Part shown: positions 1-5,694 of the stretch, piece by piece
How the letters are laid out: every line of letters begins with the position of its first letter
Position numbering within the stretch: position 1 is the stretch's first letter
Assembly: GCA_945883455.1 (NCBI GenBank)
Contig: CAMCXJ010000098.1
Location: 1 to 7,958 of the forward strand
Direction of reading: 5' to 3'
Length of the DNA: 7,958 nt
Source of the DNA: Prosthecobacter debontii
Lineage (GTDB): Bacteria; Verrucomicrobiota; Verrucomicrobiia; Verrucomicrobiales; Akkermansiaceae
Notes under the pieces: model-generated
Told to the model about the DNA's origin: nothing
The model's input: only the letters and a program-made list of their open reading frames with translations
Database searches by the model: none
Translations under genes and position numbers: made by a program

Positions 1-222
1 TCCTCCGTTACAAACGCCCTGCAGAGCATCTCAGTGCAACACCGCATTCCCGTAATTCATGAGGTATTGCTTCTGGAGAACGAAATGCAAGCTCACGCGC
101 GCTGCATCGGCTCCGCTAAGAACCGTGGCCGCGAAGCTGCCCGCGCCGCCGCCAACATCATCGAAGTCTTCGCCGAGATCGCGAAATCAATGCGCCTGGA
201 AGATAACCGGAAATTAAAATAA
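1..222 (+). CDS. ribH: 6,7-dimethyl-8-ribityllumazine synthase, 3' part
   Basis: Lumazine synthase condenses 5-amino-6-ribitylaminouracil with 3,4-dihydroxy-2-butanone 4-phosphate in the penultimate step of cytoplasmic riboflavin synthesis. The frame is open from base 1 to the TAA at 220-222, so only the last 73 residues are visible and the catalytic histidine lies off the left edge. What remains aligns well by eye with the family C-terminus: VTNALQSISVQ, then the IPVIHEVLLLENEMQA strand and helix (matching VPVIFGIVTTENIEQA in Bacillus), then an arginine and a GSAKNRGREAARAA segment equivalent to the phosphate-binding AGNKG region. The GTG at 34 is internal and not a real start. The stop codon overlaps the ribosome binding site of nusB, a common ribH-nusB arrangement, so the two are probably cotranscribed. 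Assignment rests on motif recognition, but the match is close. Confidence 0.9.
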   Translation, partial: SSVTNALQSISVQHRIPVIHEVLLLENEMQAHARCIGSAKNRGREAARAAANIIEVFAEIAKSMRLEDNRKLK

Positions 223-226
223 GGAG
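221..226 (+). promoter_or_regulatory. Shine-Dalgarno AAGGAG at the nusB start
   Basis: AAGGAG overlaps the ribH stop codon (TAA 220-222) and directly abuts the ATG at 227, a spacing of zero, which is too short for normal initiation. The next in-frame candidate is TTG at 230, with 3 bases of spacing. Either nusB starts at TTG 230, or ATG 227 is used with ribosomes coupled from ribH termination. The two proteins differ by one residue. Confidence 0.5.
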
Positions 227-1120
227 ATGTTGAGCCGCAGGCAAATCAGAGAATCCGCCATCCAATTTCTTTATTGCTCCGACTTGGAGGGTGGGTCTGA
301 TCCCACCGCCTTGCGCGAGCCGTTCTGGGAATTTCTCACAGAAACGGATCGTCGCAATCTACAGGTCGCCACGTTCCGCACCGTCCACCACCTTGCTCAT
401 GGTCGCGAGGAGAGGCTGTCCGATTTTATTGACCGCTCACAACCTGCGCTCGCCCACCTTACGGCGATGCCGCAAGCCGAATCTTTGAAAGAAGCCCTGA
501 CCCGCCTCCTTGCGTTGGAGTCATCATGGAGCATTGCGTTCACGAAACTCAGCAAACTCCCCAAAACCGGCGAGGACTCCGCCGTTGCCGATGAGTTCGC
601 TGACGCCCTCGGGAGCTTTTTCAAAACCGATCGCGACCTCGCTTTCCACCGCGAGCAGTTCCTGCGCAGCGCCGTCGATTTCCCCTCGCTCAAACCCCAT
701 CTCGAACCCGTCACCGCCTCAGTCCGCCGCCTCCAGCGCATCTCCGACCGCGTCCGCATGGTGGAGCAGCCCGAGAATTTCCCGGAACAGACGGACCTCG
801 CGAAACTCCGCGAATCGAAATCCGAGATCGCCGCCCTGCGCACCCGCACCGACGAACTTGTGGACGCCATCCTCGCCGCCAAAGGTGAGATCGACGCGAA
901 GCTCGCCACCATCGTCGAGAATTTCTCTCCCGCCCGAATTGATCCCGTGGATCGCGCCATCTTGCGCCTTGGTACTTACGAACTGATCCGCACGGATACC
1001 CCGCCCAACGCGGTAATCAACGAAGCCATCGAACTCGCCAAACGCTTCGGCACCACAGACTCCGGCCGGTTTGTGAACGGAGTTTTGGATAAGATAGCGA
1101 AAGCTCAGTCCAGCCTTTGA
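227..1120 (+). CDS. nusB: Transcription antitermination factor NusB, enlarged form
   Basis: NusB pairs with S10 (NusE), binds boxA RNA and supports antitermination of rRNA transcription in the cytoplasm. Both family ends are clear. Residues 3-19 (SRRQIRESAIQFLYCSD) match the first NusB helix. From about residue 233 the C-terminal core is intact: ARIDPVDRAILRLGTYEL, then PPNAVINEAIELAKRFG, then SGRFVNGVLDKIA. The protein has 297 residues, whereas typical NusB has about 130-160. The excess lies between roughly residues 75 and 205, is rich in charged residues, Leu and Ala, and looks helical. The segments at about 43-75 and 205-232 both resemble the helix pair that precedes the core, so the insertion may sit within or duplicate that part. 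The reading frame is continuous and codon use looks coding throughout. It follows ribH with no gap and ends convergent to the Minf_1886 gene. Confidence 0.9.
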   Translation: MLSRRQIRESAIQFLYCSDLEGGSDPTALREPFWEFLTETDRRNLQVATFRTVHHLAHGREERLSDFIDRSQPALAHLTAMPQAESLKEALTRLLALESSWSIAFTKLSKLPKTGEDSAVADEFADALGSFFKTDRDLAFHREQFLRSAVDFPSLKPHLEPVTASVRRLQRISDRVRMVEQPENFPEQTDLAKLRESKSEIAALRTRTDELVDAILAAKGEIDAKLATIVENFSPARIDPVDRAILRLGTYELIRTDTPPNAVINEAIELAKRFGTTDSGRFVNGVLDKIAKAQSSL

Positions 1121-1202
1121 ATGGGATACCCGGTGTTTCCCGGAACTCCTCCTCGGCGCCTCCAAATTTGTCCGAAGGAAAGAATGTTTCGGCCAAAACG
1201 GA

Positions 1203-1610
1203 TCAAGCCTTCCCTGCCATTTCACGCCCCACAGGCAGAAACGGCTCACGTAGCGCCTTGTGAAAATCGAAGACACCCTCGAAGTCCTCGGGTTTATCCG
1301 ACTCCTGCCTACCGAAGACTTGTTCCTCGATGAGTTGGAAAACCATATTGCCAACATCACGACATTCTTTAACGCCCCACTCGTCCATGAGCGTGGCGGC
1401 CATCGGGCCGAATTGCTCGAGTGCGAGATCGCGGAAACCACCGAGCAGTTCCATACCACTGACATGACGACCTTTTCCACCAGTTTCCTCCATGACCCTT
1501 TTCAGTGTGAAGTCTAGGGACTCCTTGAGGAAAAAATAGGCGTGCCCGTCATAGCGCCCTTCACGGCGGATGATCGATGCGACGGATTGCTCAAACTGAA
1601 CGGCTTGCAT
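1203..1610 (-). CDS. Minf_1886 family protein (Verrucomicrobia/Planctomycetes-restricted)
   Basis: This small cytoplasmic protein of 135 residues matches, by recognition, the Minf_1886 family (TIGR04138), whose function is unknown. Hallmarks are the N-terminal helix with RREGRYDGHAYFFLKESLDFT (residues 15-35, covering the family's R-Y-x3-AY-F-ExLD pattern), RHVSGMELLGGFRDLALEQFG (48-68), the EWGV segment with VGNMVFQLIEE (77-96), and a C-terminal DFEGVFDFHKALREPF (109-124). I chose ATG at 1608-1610 because it gives the family length and the conserved block starts just after it. A GTG at 1694 would add 28 Cys/Arg/Lys-rich residues with no family character. There is no Shine-Dalgarno. No signal peptide or membrane segment is visible. 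The gene is convergent with nusB (82 bp apart) and divergent from the transglutaminase/esterase gene (92 bp). It appears monocistronic. Confidence 0.85.
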   Translation of the reverse strand: MQAVQFEQSVASIIRREGRYDGHAYFFLKESLDFTLKRVMEETGGKGRHVSGMELLGGFRDLALEQFGPMAATLMDEWGVKECRDVGNMVFQLIEEQVFGRQESDKPEDFEGVFDFHKALREPFLPVGREMAGKA

Positions 1611-1616
1611 GTGAAC

Positions 1617-1645
1617 GGTATGCCAAAACGTCTGCCATCTGCCAA
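1617..1645 (-). promoter_or_regulatory. Possible promoter of the Minf_1886 gene
   Basis: On the minus strand TTGGCA (1645-1640, five of six matches to the -35 consensus) is followed after 17 bases by CATACC (1622-1617, three of six matches to -10). Transcription would begin near 1610, which is the A of the chosen start codon, so the message could be leaderless. This agrees with the lack of a Shine-Dalgarno, but the -10 is weak. Confidence 0.25.
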
Positions 1646-1702
1646 GCGCTTTCCCTCCCCGCTTGCGCTTACCGCACGAACAACGCACCGTCACGTCACA
1701 CC

Positions 1703-3889
1703 ATGAGGATCGGTATCTTATCTCTAACAGCCGCTCTCTGCACCATCGCCGCGCCGACCGATGACTTCATTGCCGCCGCCACAGCGAAACACGGAACCTC
1801 CGGTGAAAAGGCCGCGCGCTTCCTCGTGGAGCACATGCCGCCAGTCGACAAGGTAACGCTCAGAGCCGCTTTTCTAACAGAGAACCTCGACCTTGCGATG
1901 AAAGCGCGCGCCGAATTCGCGTGGGCGAAGGACGTGCCGGATGAAATCTTCATCAACGATGTCCTGCCCTACGCCGTGTTCGACGAGCCGCGCGATCCGT
2001 GGCGCGCCGATTTCATGGCAAAGGCCGCTCCGCTGGTGAAGGATGCGAAGACCGCCACCGAAGCCGCGCAAATCCTCAACCGCGACTTTTTCAAGCTCAT
2101 CAACACCCACTACCACACCGAGCGGAAACGCACGAACCAATCGCCGAAGGAATCCATCGAACAAGGCAAGGCAACCTGCACCGGCCTCTCGATCATCCTC
2201 GTCGATGCGTGCCGCGCCGTCGGCATCCCCGCCCGCGCTGTCGGCACTCCGCTGTGGTGGGACAAGAGCGGCAACCACACCTGGGTCGAGATCTGGGACG
2301 AGGACTGGCACTTCATGGGAGCGGACGAATACGACGCGAAAGGCCTCAACCACGGCTGGTTCACCGATCACGCGTCTAGGGCGCACGCCGACGATCCGAT
2401 GCACGCGATCTACGCCACCTCATGGAAACGCGACGGCTGGATTTTCCCGATGGTCTGTTCACCGCGCAGCGCCTCCGTAAGCGGTGTGAACGTAACCGAA
2501 AGATACGCCAGGATAATCAGTCCGATGCCTGGTGCCATCGGCGTGCGCTTTTTTGAGGGAGATAAGCGAATTGCCATGAAGGGAAATTTCACCAGCGAGG
2601 CGGGTTTTATATTAGGAGGAGGGTTCGAGACAAAAGCAGGCAACGCCGACATGAACGACACACCGCGGTTCGTCGCCAAATTAGGAGAGAAACGTAGACT
2701 GCAATTCGAAATCGACGGCAAACCCATGGAGACAGCCCCCTTTACAGTTGGCGAAGGACGGGGTGTGTATGACATTCGTCTCGCCGACCTATCCCCCGTC
2801 CCCGATTTGAGCGATGAGGAAAAGGCTCTCACCGAAGAGGAGGCAGAGCGAGCTATCGCTTTTACCTACGAAACGATGCTCTCCGAACAACGCGAAGCAC
2901 GTGCAGCGGAATTGAAAGCCAAGTCATTTACCATGGGCGACATGACCATGCGCTGGCTGGAGAAAACCTTCGGCGAGGCTCCTGCAGACGGTCGCTCGCT
3001 TTGGATCTCGATGCACGGTGGCGGCGAGGCTCCAGAGCAAGTCAACACCCAGCAATGGCAAAACCAGATCCGGCTCTACCAACCGGAGGAAGGCATCTAC
3101 ATCGCTCCCCGCGCGCCCACCGATAAATGGAATATGTGGCACCAAGAACACATCGACCCGATGTTCGCCCACCTGATCGAGAGCATGGTCGCTCTGCGCG
3201 GAGTGAATCCCGACAAGGTCTATCTCATGGGCTACTCGGCGGGCGGTGATGGCGTTTGGCAGATCGCGCCGCGCATGGCGGATCGCTACGCCGCCGCCGC
3301 GATGATGGCCGGTCATCCCAACGAGGCGCAGCTTTTCGGCCTACGCAACCTGCCCTACGCGATTTTCATGGGGGAAAAGGACAACGCGCACAAACGCAGC
3401 GAAGTGGCCGTCCAAAAATCCGCCGAGATCGCCGAACTGCAGAAGGCCGACCCCGAAGGATACGTCCATCTTTCCCGCATCTACCCCGGCCTCGGGCATT
3501 GGATGAACCTCAAGGACGCGGAGGGCGTGCCATGGATGGCAAAGTTCACCCGAAATCCTTGGCCTCGAAAAATCGTCTGGTATCAGGATGATGTCACACA
3601 CCATCGTTTCTACTGGCTGCGCCTTCCCGAAGGCGCAGCCGTGAAGGATCAGAGAATCACCGCCGAGATCGAGGGACGTAAGATCAAGCTCACCGGCGAC
3701 GTCCCGCCCGGCACGCAGATCCTGCTTTCCGACAAGCTAATCGGCCTCGATGACCCCCTGGAAATTTCCGTTAACGACAAAGCCCCGTTCACCGCAAAGC
3801 CCGTGCGGAGTATCAAAACGATCCGCACCGCGCTGAAAGAACGCCTGGATCCCAGCGCGACGCCGACCGCGGTGATTTCCTGCCCCTGA
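1703..3889 (+). CDS. Exported two-domain protein: transglutaminase-like domain plus alpha/beta hydrolase (esterase)
   Basis: The start at ATG 1703 gives MRIGILSLTAALCTIAA, a convincing signal peptide. The frame is open back to 1577, but those 42 codons overlap the divergent gene and put the signal out of place. The product has 728 residues. About 115-215 form a papain-like transglutaminase core: Cys159 (KATCTGLS), His192 (GNHTWVEIW) and probably Asp208 (FMGADEYD). About 262-360 look like a beta-rich module, followed by an acidic helical stretch (about 365-425). About 430-610 form an alpha/beta hydrolase of the esterase or polyhydroxybutyrate-depolymerase type: oxyanion-hole MHGGGE (437-442), nucleophile Ser512 in GYSAGG, Asp560 (GEKDNAHKR) and His599 (GLGHWMNL). 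About 615-715 are a beta-rich C-terminal module. Both catalytic sets are complete, so both parts are probably active in the periplasm or outside the cell. The transglutaminase fold could be a protease, amidase or ligase, and substrates cannot be read from sequence. The gene ends 3 bp from the convergent L,D-transpeptidase gene. Confidence 0.87.
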   Translation: MRIGILSLTAALCTIAAPTDDFIAAATAKHGTSGEKAARFLVEHMPPVDKVTLRAAFLTENLDLAMKARAEFAWAKDVPDEIFINDVLPYAVFDEPRDPWRADFMAKAAPLVKDAKTATEAAQILNRDFFKLINTHYHTERKRTNQSPKESIEQGKATCTGLSIILVDACRAVGIPARAVGTPLWWDKSGNHTWVEIWDEDWHFMGADEYDAKGLNHGWFTDHASRAHADDPMHAIYATSWKRDGWIFPMVCSPRSASVSGVNVTERYARIISPMPGAIGVRFFEGDKRIAMKGNFTSEAGFILGGGFETKAGNADMNDTPRFVAKLGEKRRLQFEIDGKPMETAPFTVGEGRGVYDIRLADLSPVPDLSDEEKALTEEEAERAIAFTYETMLSEQREARAAELKAKSFTMGDMTMRWLEKTFGEAPADGRSLWISMHGGGEAPEQVNTQQWQNQIRLYQPEEGIYIAPRAPTDKWNMWHQEHIDPMFAHLIESMVALRGVNPDKVYLMGYSAGGDGVWQIAPRMADRYAAAAMMAGHPNEAQLFGLRNLPYAIFMGEKDNAHKRSEVAVQKSAEIAELQKADPEGYVHLSRIYPGLGHWMNLKDAEGVPWMAKFTRNPWPRKIVWYQDDVTHHRFYWLRLPEGAAVKDQRITAEIEGRKIKLTGDVPPGTQILLSDKLIGLDDPLEISVNDKAPFTAKPVRSIKTIRTALKERLDPSATPTAVISCP

Positions 3890-3892
3890 GGC

Positions 3893-4504
3893 TTAGAAAT
3901 TCCACATCTTGCCTTTCTCCGCGTCGGAGAAAACCTGCGGGCTCATCAGGTAGGAGCTTGGTGGGTTCGGCAGCACGGAGTCGTCTAGAACCGGCAGCTT
4001 CGCGCCAATCGAGGAGTCCCATGGCTTGCTGGACGAAACGCTGATAGGAGTTCCGACTTTCACCATATCGAAAATCTTGCGCGCGGAATTCAACGGAAGG
4101 CGCACGCAACCATGGGTGCAGGGATAGGGTTTCACGAACCCCCAATGCATCCCGTAAGCGGGGCGGTAAAATGAAATCCAATAGGTCATCGGATATCCCG
4201 CGCCCGGAGAACTCGCCCGGCGACGGTGGCGGGTTTTGCTGAGGACGCGGTGCTCGCCCTTCGGGGTGGGGTTCGCTGTGGTGCCCACGGAGCAAGGGGT
4301 AGCGAGCAAAACCTCGTCCCCTTGCGTCACATAAACCCGTTGCGCGGAGGTGCTGATGTGGATTTTCACTGCACCGGTCGGCTTCTTGACGGAAGGATCA
4401 AAGGAAAACGCGCTACCTGACTTTGAAGGCATGGAGCAGGAGCTGAATACAATCGCCGCTGCAGTGAGCACGAAAGCATAAGATGATTTGGATAAACGAT
4501 TCAT
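3893..4504 (-). CDS. L,D-transpeptidase (YkuD domain), putative lipoprotein
   Basis: The enzyme forms 3-3 cross-links in peptidoglycan or attaches proteins to it, acting in the periplasm. The YkuD domain spans about residues 45-155 of 203. His120 (MHWGF) and the active-site THGCVRLP with Cys133 give the family signature H-x-n-[ST]HGCxR, and the NPTPKGEH element (78-85) is also typical. The chosen start, ATG 4504, gives MNRLSKSSYAFVLTAAAIVFSSC, a lipoprotein-like signal with Cys23 as the acylation site, although Phe at -3 is atypical. The same frame runs on to an ATG at 4621 preceded by an excellent ribosome binding site, giving a 242-residue form with 39 extra N-terminal residues; translation may begin there. 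Extra cysteines at 71 and 129 are present, the latter four residues before the catalytic one. The gene is convergent with the esterase gene and divergent from the isomerase gene. A role as a general cell-wall cross-linking enzyme is an inference. Confidence 0.9.
   Translation of the reverse strand: MNRLSKSSYAFVLTAAAIVFSSCSMPSKSGSAFSFDPSVKKPTGAVKIHISTSAQRVYVTQGDEVLLATPCSVGTTANPTPKGEHRVLSKTRHRRRASSPGAGYPMTYWISFYRPAYGMHWGFVKPYPCTHGCVRLPLNSARKIFDMVKVGTPISVSSSKPWDSSIGAKLPVLDDSVLPNPPSSYLMSPQVFSDAEKGKMWNF
3914..3932. other. Perfect 8-bp hairpin at the junction of two convergent genes
   Basis: TTTCTCCG (3914-3921) and CGGAGAAA (3925-3932) are exact reverse complements separated by a three-base loop. 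The hairpin lies 25 bases after the stop of the transglutaminase/esterase gene, inside the last codons of the convergent L,D-transpeptidase gene. No T-tract follows on either strand, so it is not a classical intrinsic terminator. It could still protect or define the 3' end of the plus-strand transcript. The gap between the two genes is only 3 bp, leaving no other room for a terminator. Confidence 0.4.
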
Positions 4505-4618
4505 GGTTGCTTGGGTAGTTGGTTGATAGCTATGCTTCAAATATCCGCGCAACACGCAACTCTCAAAGCGCAGAGATTTCGTAACATAGCCTAGCAGCTC
4601 TTTGCTTGTTGCTGAATG

Positions 4619-4647
4619 CATTGAATCCTCCTTCCTTGAAAATTGTA
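4619..4647 (-). promoter_or_regulatory. Strong ribosome binding site and -10 box upstream of the L,D-transpeptidase frame
   Basis: Reading the minus strand, a -10-like TACAAT (4647-4642) is followed by AAGGAGG (4633-4627), five bases, and ATG (4621-4619). The -35 region is poor. The ATG is in frame with the L,D-transpeptidase, 39 codons upstream of the ATG that begins the lipoprotein signal. Transcription from this -10 would start around 4635, giving a leader of about 14 bases with a near-ideal Shine-Dalgarno. This is the only well-spaced Shine-Dalgarno I see in the window. Confidence 0.5.
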
Positions 4648-4676
4648 TTTTAAAAGCTGATCACTAGACTAAACCC

Positions 4677-5603
4677 ATGCTCGCCTTCTCAACCTGCTGG
4701 AACAACAGCCGCCACACCGACGGCGAGGCGATGATCGGTGAGATTGTCGATCTGGGTTTTTCTACCATCGAGCTTTCCCACGGGATGACGGTAGCGAAGA
4801 TACCGGGTATCCGGAAAGCTTTCACAGCGGGCATGTTCACCTGCTCCGGCGTGCACAATTATTTCCCCTCGCCCGTGGAAGTGATGATCGATGCACCCGA
4901 CGCCTACGAATACACCTCACACCGCCCCTTTGACCGGAAACGCGCGATGGACATGACCTTGAAATCGCTGGAACTCGCCGCCGAGTTCAAAGCGCAATAC
5001 CTCGTCCTGCACATGGGATCTGCGCCGATGAACACCGCGAAGTTTACCAAGCCGCTCACCAAGCTTGTTGCCGCCGGAGATCAGCGCACCCCGCGATACA
5101 TCAAGGACAAAATCGCTTTCATTAAAAAGCGGGAAAAGCTCGCGCCGCTCTACTATCACCGCGCCATCCAAGCGCTGGAAGAACTTGCCCCAAAAGCAGA
5201 GGGATACGGCGTGAAACTAGCCGTCGAGTCGCGCTCACGCTTCGAGGACATGCCGAACGAGCGTGAGATGATCCGCCTCCAAGAACATTTCCGCGACAAT
5301 CCGTGGATCGGTTACTGGCACGATTTCGGCCACGTGCAACTCAAGCACAACCTCGGCCTGCTCGACCACAACGAGTGGCTAGGCATGATCACGCCTTACC
5401 TGATCGGTGGTCACGTGCACGATGTGCAATGGCCCGCCCGCGACCACCGCACGCCGTTCACCGGCACGCTCGATTACGAAACGATCCTGCCCTTTTTTCC
5501 AAACGGTTGCCCGCTCATCTGGGAACTCAGTCCCACCCGCGAGGCCGATGAAATCCGCATTGCGCTGGAGGTATGGCAAAGGAAATTCCCAGACAGGAGT
5601 TGA
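4677..5603 (+). CDS. Sugar phosphate isomerase/epimerase-like TIM-barrel protein
   Basis: This 308-residue cytoplasmic protein has the xylose isomerase-like / AP endonuclease 2 TIM-barrel fold, with a divalent metal centre at the C-terminal ends of the strands. Candidate metal or catalytic residues fall at the usual places: Glu32 (TIELSHG), His112 (LVLHMGS), Glu184 (LAVESRSR), His215 and Asp216 with His219 (YWHDFGH), His246 and His248 (GGHVHD), and Glu283 (LIWELSP). The length is typical. No signal peptide is visible. ATG 4677 has no Shine-Dalgarno, and the match to the fold starts at once (MLAFSTCWNN). It stands alone, with 172 bp to the divergent L,D-transpeptidase gene and 91 bp to the DUF3450 gene. 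No sugar transport or kinase genes lie nearby, so the substrate cannot be named. Epimerisation of a keto-sugar or inositol derivative is the usual activity, and endonuclease IV activity is less likely. Confidence 0.83.
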   Translation: MLAFSTCWNNSRHTDGEAMIGEIVDLGFSTIELSHGMTVAKIPGIRKAFTAGMFTCSGVHNYFPSPVEVMIDAPDAYEYTSHRPFDRKRAMDMTLKSLELAAEFKAQYLVLHMGSAPMNTAKFTKPLTKLVAAGDQRTPRYIKDKIAFIKKREKLAPLYYHRAIQALEELAPKAEGYGVKLAVESRSRFEDMPNEREMIRLQEHFRDNPWIGYWHDFGHVQLKHNLGLLDHNEWLGMITPYLIGGHVHDVQWPARDHRTPFTGTLDYETILPFFPNGCPLIWELSPTREADEIRIALEVWQRKFPDRS

Positions 5604-5627
5604 TGAGTGGACTTGCCCTTTTTTCAT

Positions 5628-5656
5628 TTGACCCGGATACGGATTCGTCCATTCTA
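5628..5656 (+). promoter_or_regulatory. Weak promoter candidate before the DUF3450-ExbB operon
   Basis: TTGACC (5628-5633) matches five of six bases of the -35 consensus. The best -10 at 17 bases is ATTCTA (5651-5656), which is a poor match. If used, transcription would start around 5663, just before the palindrome at 5666-5682. The -35 is better supported than the -10. Confidence 0.22.
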
Positions 5657-5665
5657 GAACTCTAT

Positions 5666-5682
5666 TTGAGACACGTTCTCAA
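5666..5682 (+). promoter_or_regulatory. 17-bp palindrome, possible operator or 5'-leader hairpin
   Basis: TTGAGA (5666-5671) and TCTCAA (5677-5682) are exact inverted repeats around CACGT. The site ends 12 bases before the ATG of the DUF3450 gene. In DNA it has the size and symmetry of a dimeric repressor site. In RNA it would form a six-pair hairpin close enough to the start to hinder ribosome loading. No regulator is encoded nearby to identify it. Confidence 0.4.
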
Positions 5683-5694
5683 TAAAGCTGACCC

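Noticed and set aside
1172..1192. Inverted repeat CCGAA/TTCGG between the convergent nusB and Minf_1886 genes, as a shared terminator
   Set aside because: There are only five pairs with an 11-base loop and no T-tract on either side.
719..1480. Long minus-strand open frame (253 codons) across nusB and the Minf_1886 gene
   Set aside because: It is a GC-driven shadow: the product is low-complexity Ser/Arg/Gly-rich with no recognisable motif, and it overlaps two well-supported genes.
1643..1665. Inverted repeat CAAGCG/CGCTTG in the divergent spacer
   Set aside because: It is six pairs with an 11-base loop and overlaps the candidate -35. It is plausible by chance in GC-rich DNA and not strong enough to call.
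1577..1702. Upstream in-frame extension of the transglutaminase/esterase gene
   Set aside because: It would bury the signal peptide 42 residues into the protein and overlap the start of the divergent Minf_1886 gene. It has no Shine-Dalgarno.
1874..2404. Minus-strand open frame of 176 codons
   Set aside because: It is antisense to the transglutaminase domain, whose catalytic motifs are clear. The antisense product is Val/Arg/Asp-rich with no family features.
5611..5625. T-run (CCCTTTTTT) after the isomerase gene as an intrinsic terminator
   Set aside because: I find no GC-rich hairpin immediately upstream of the T-run.
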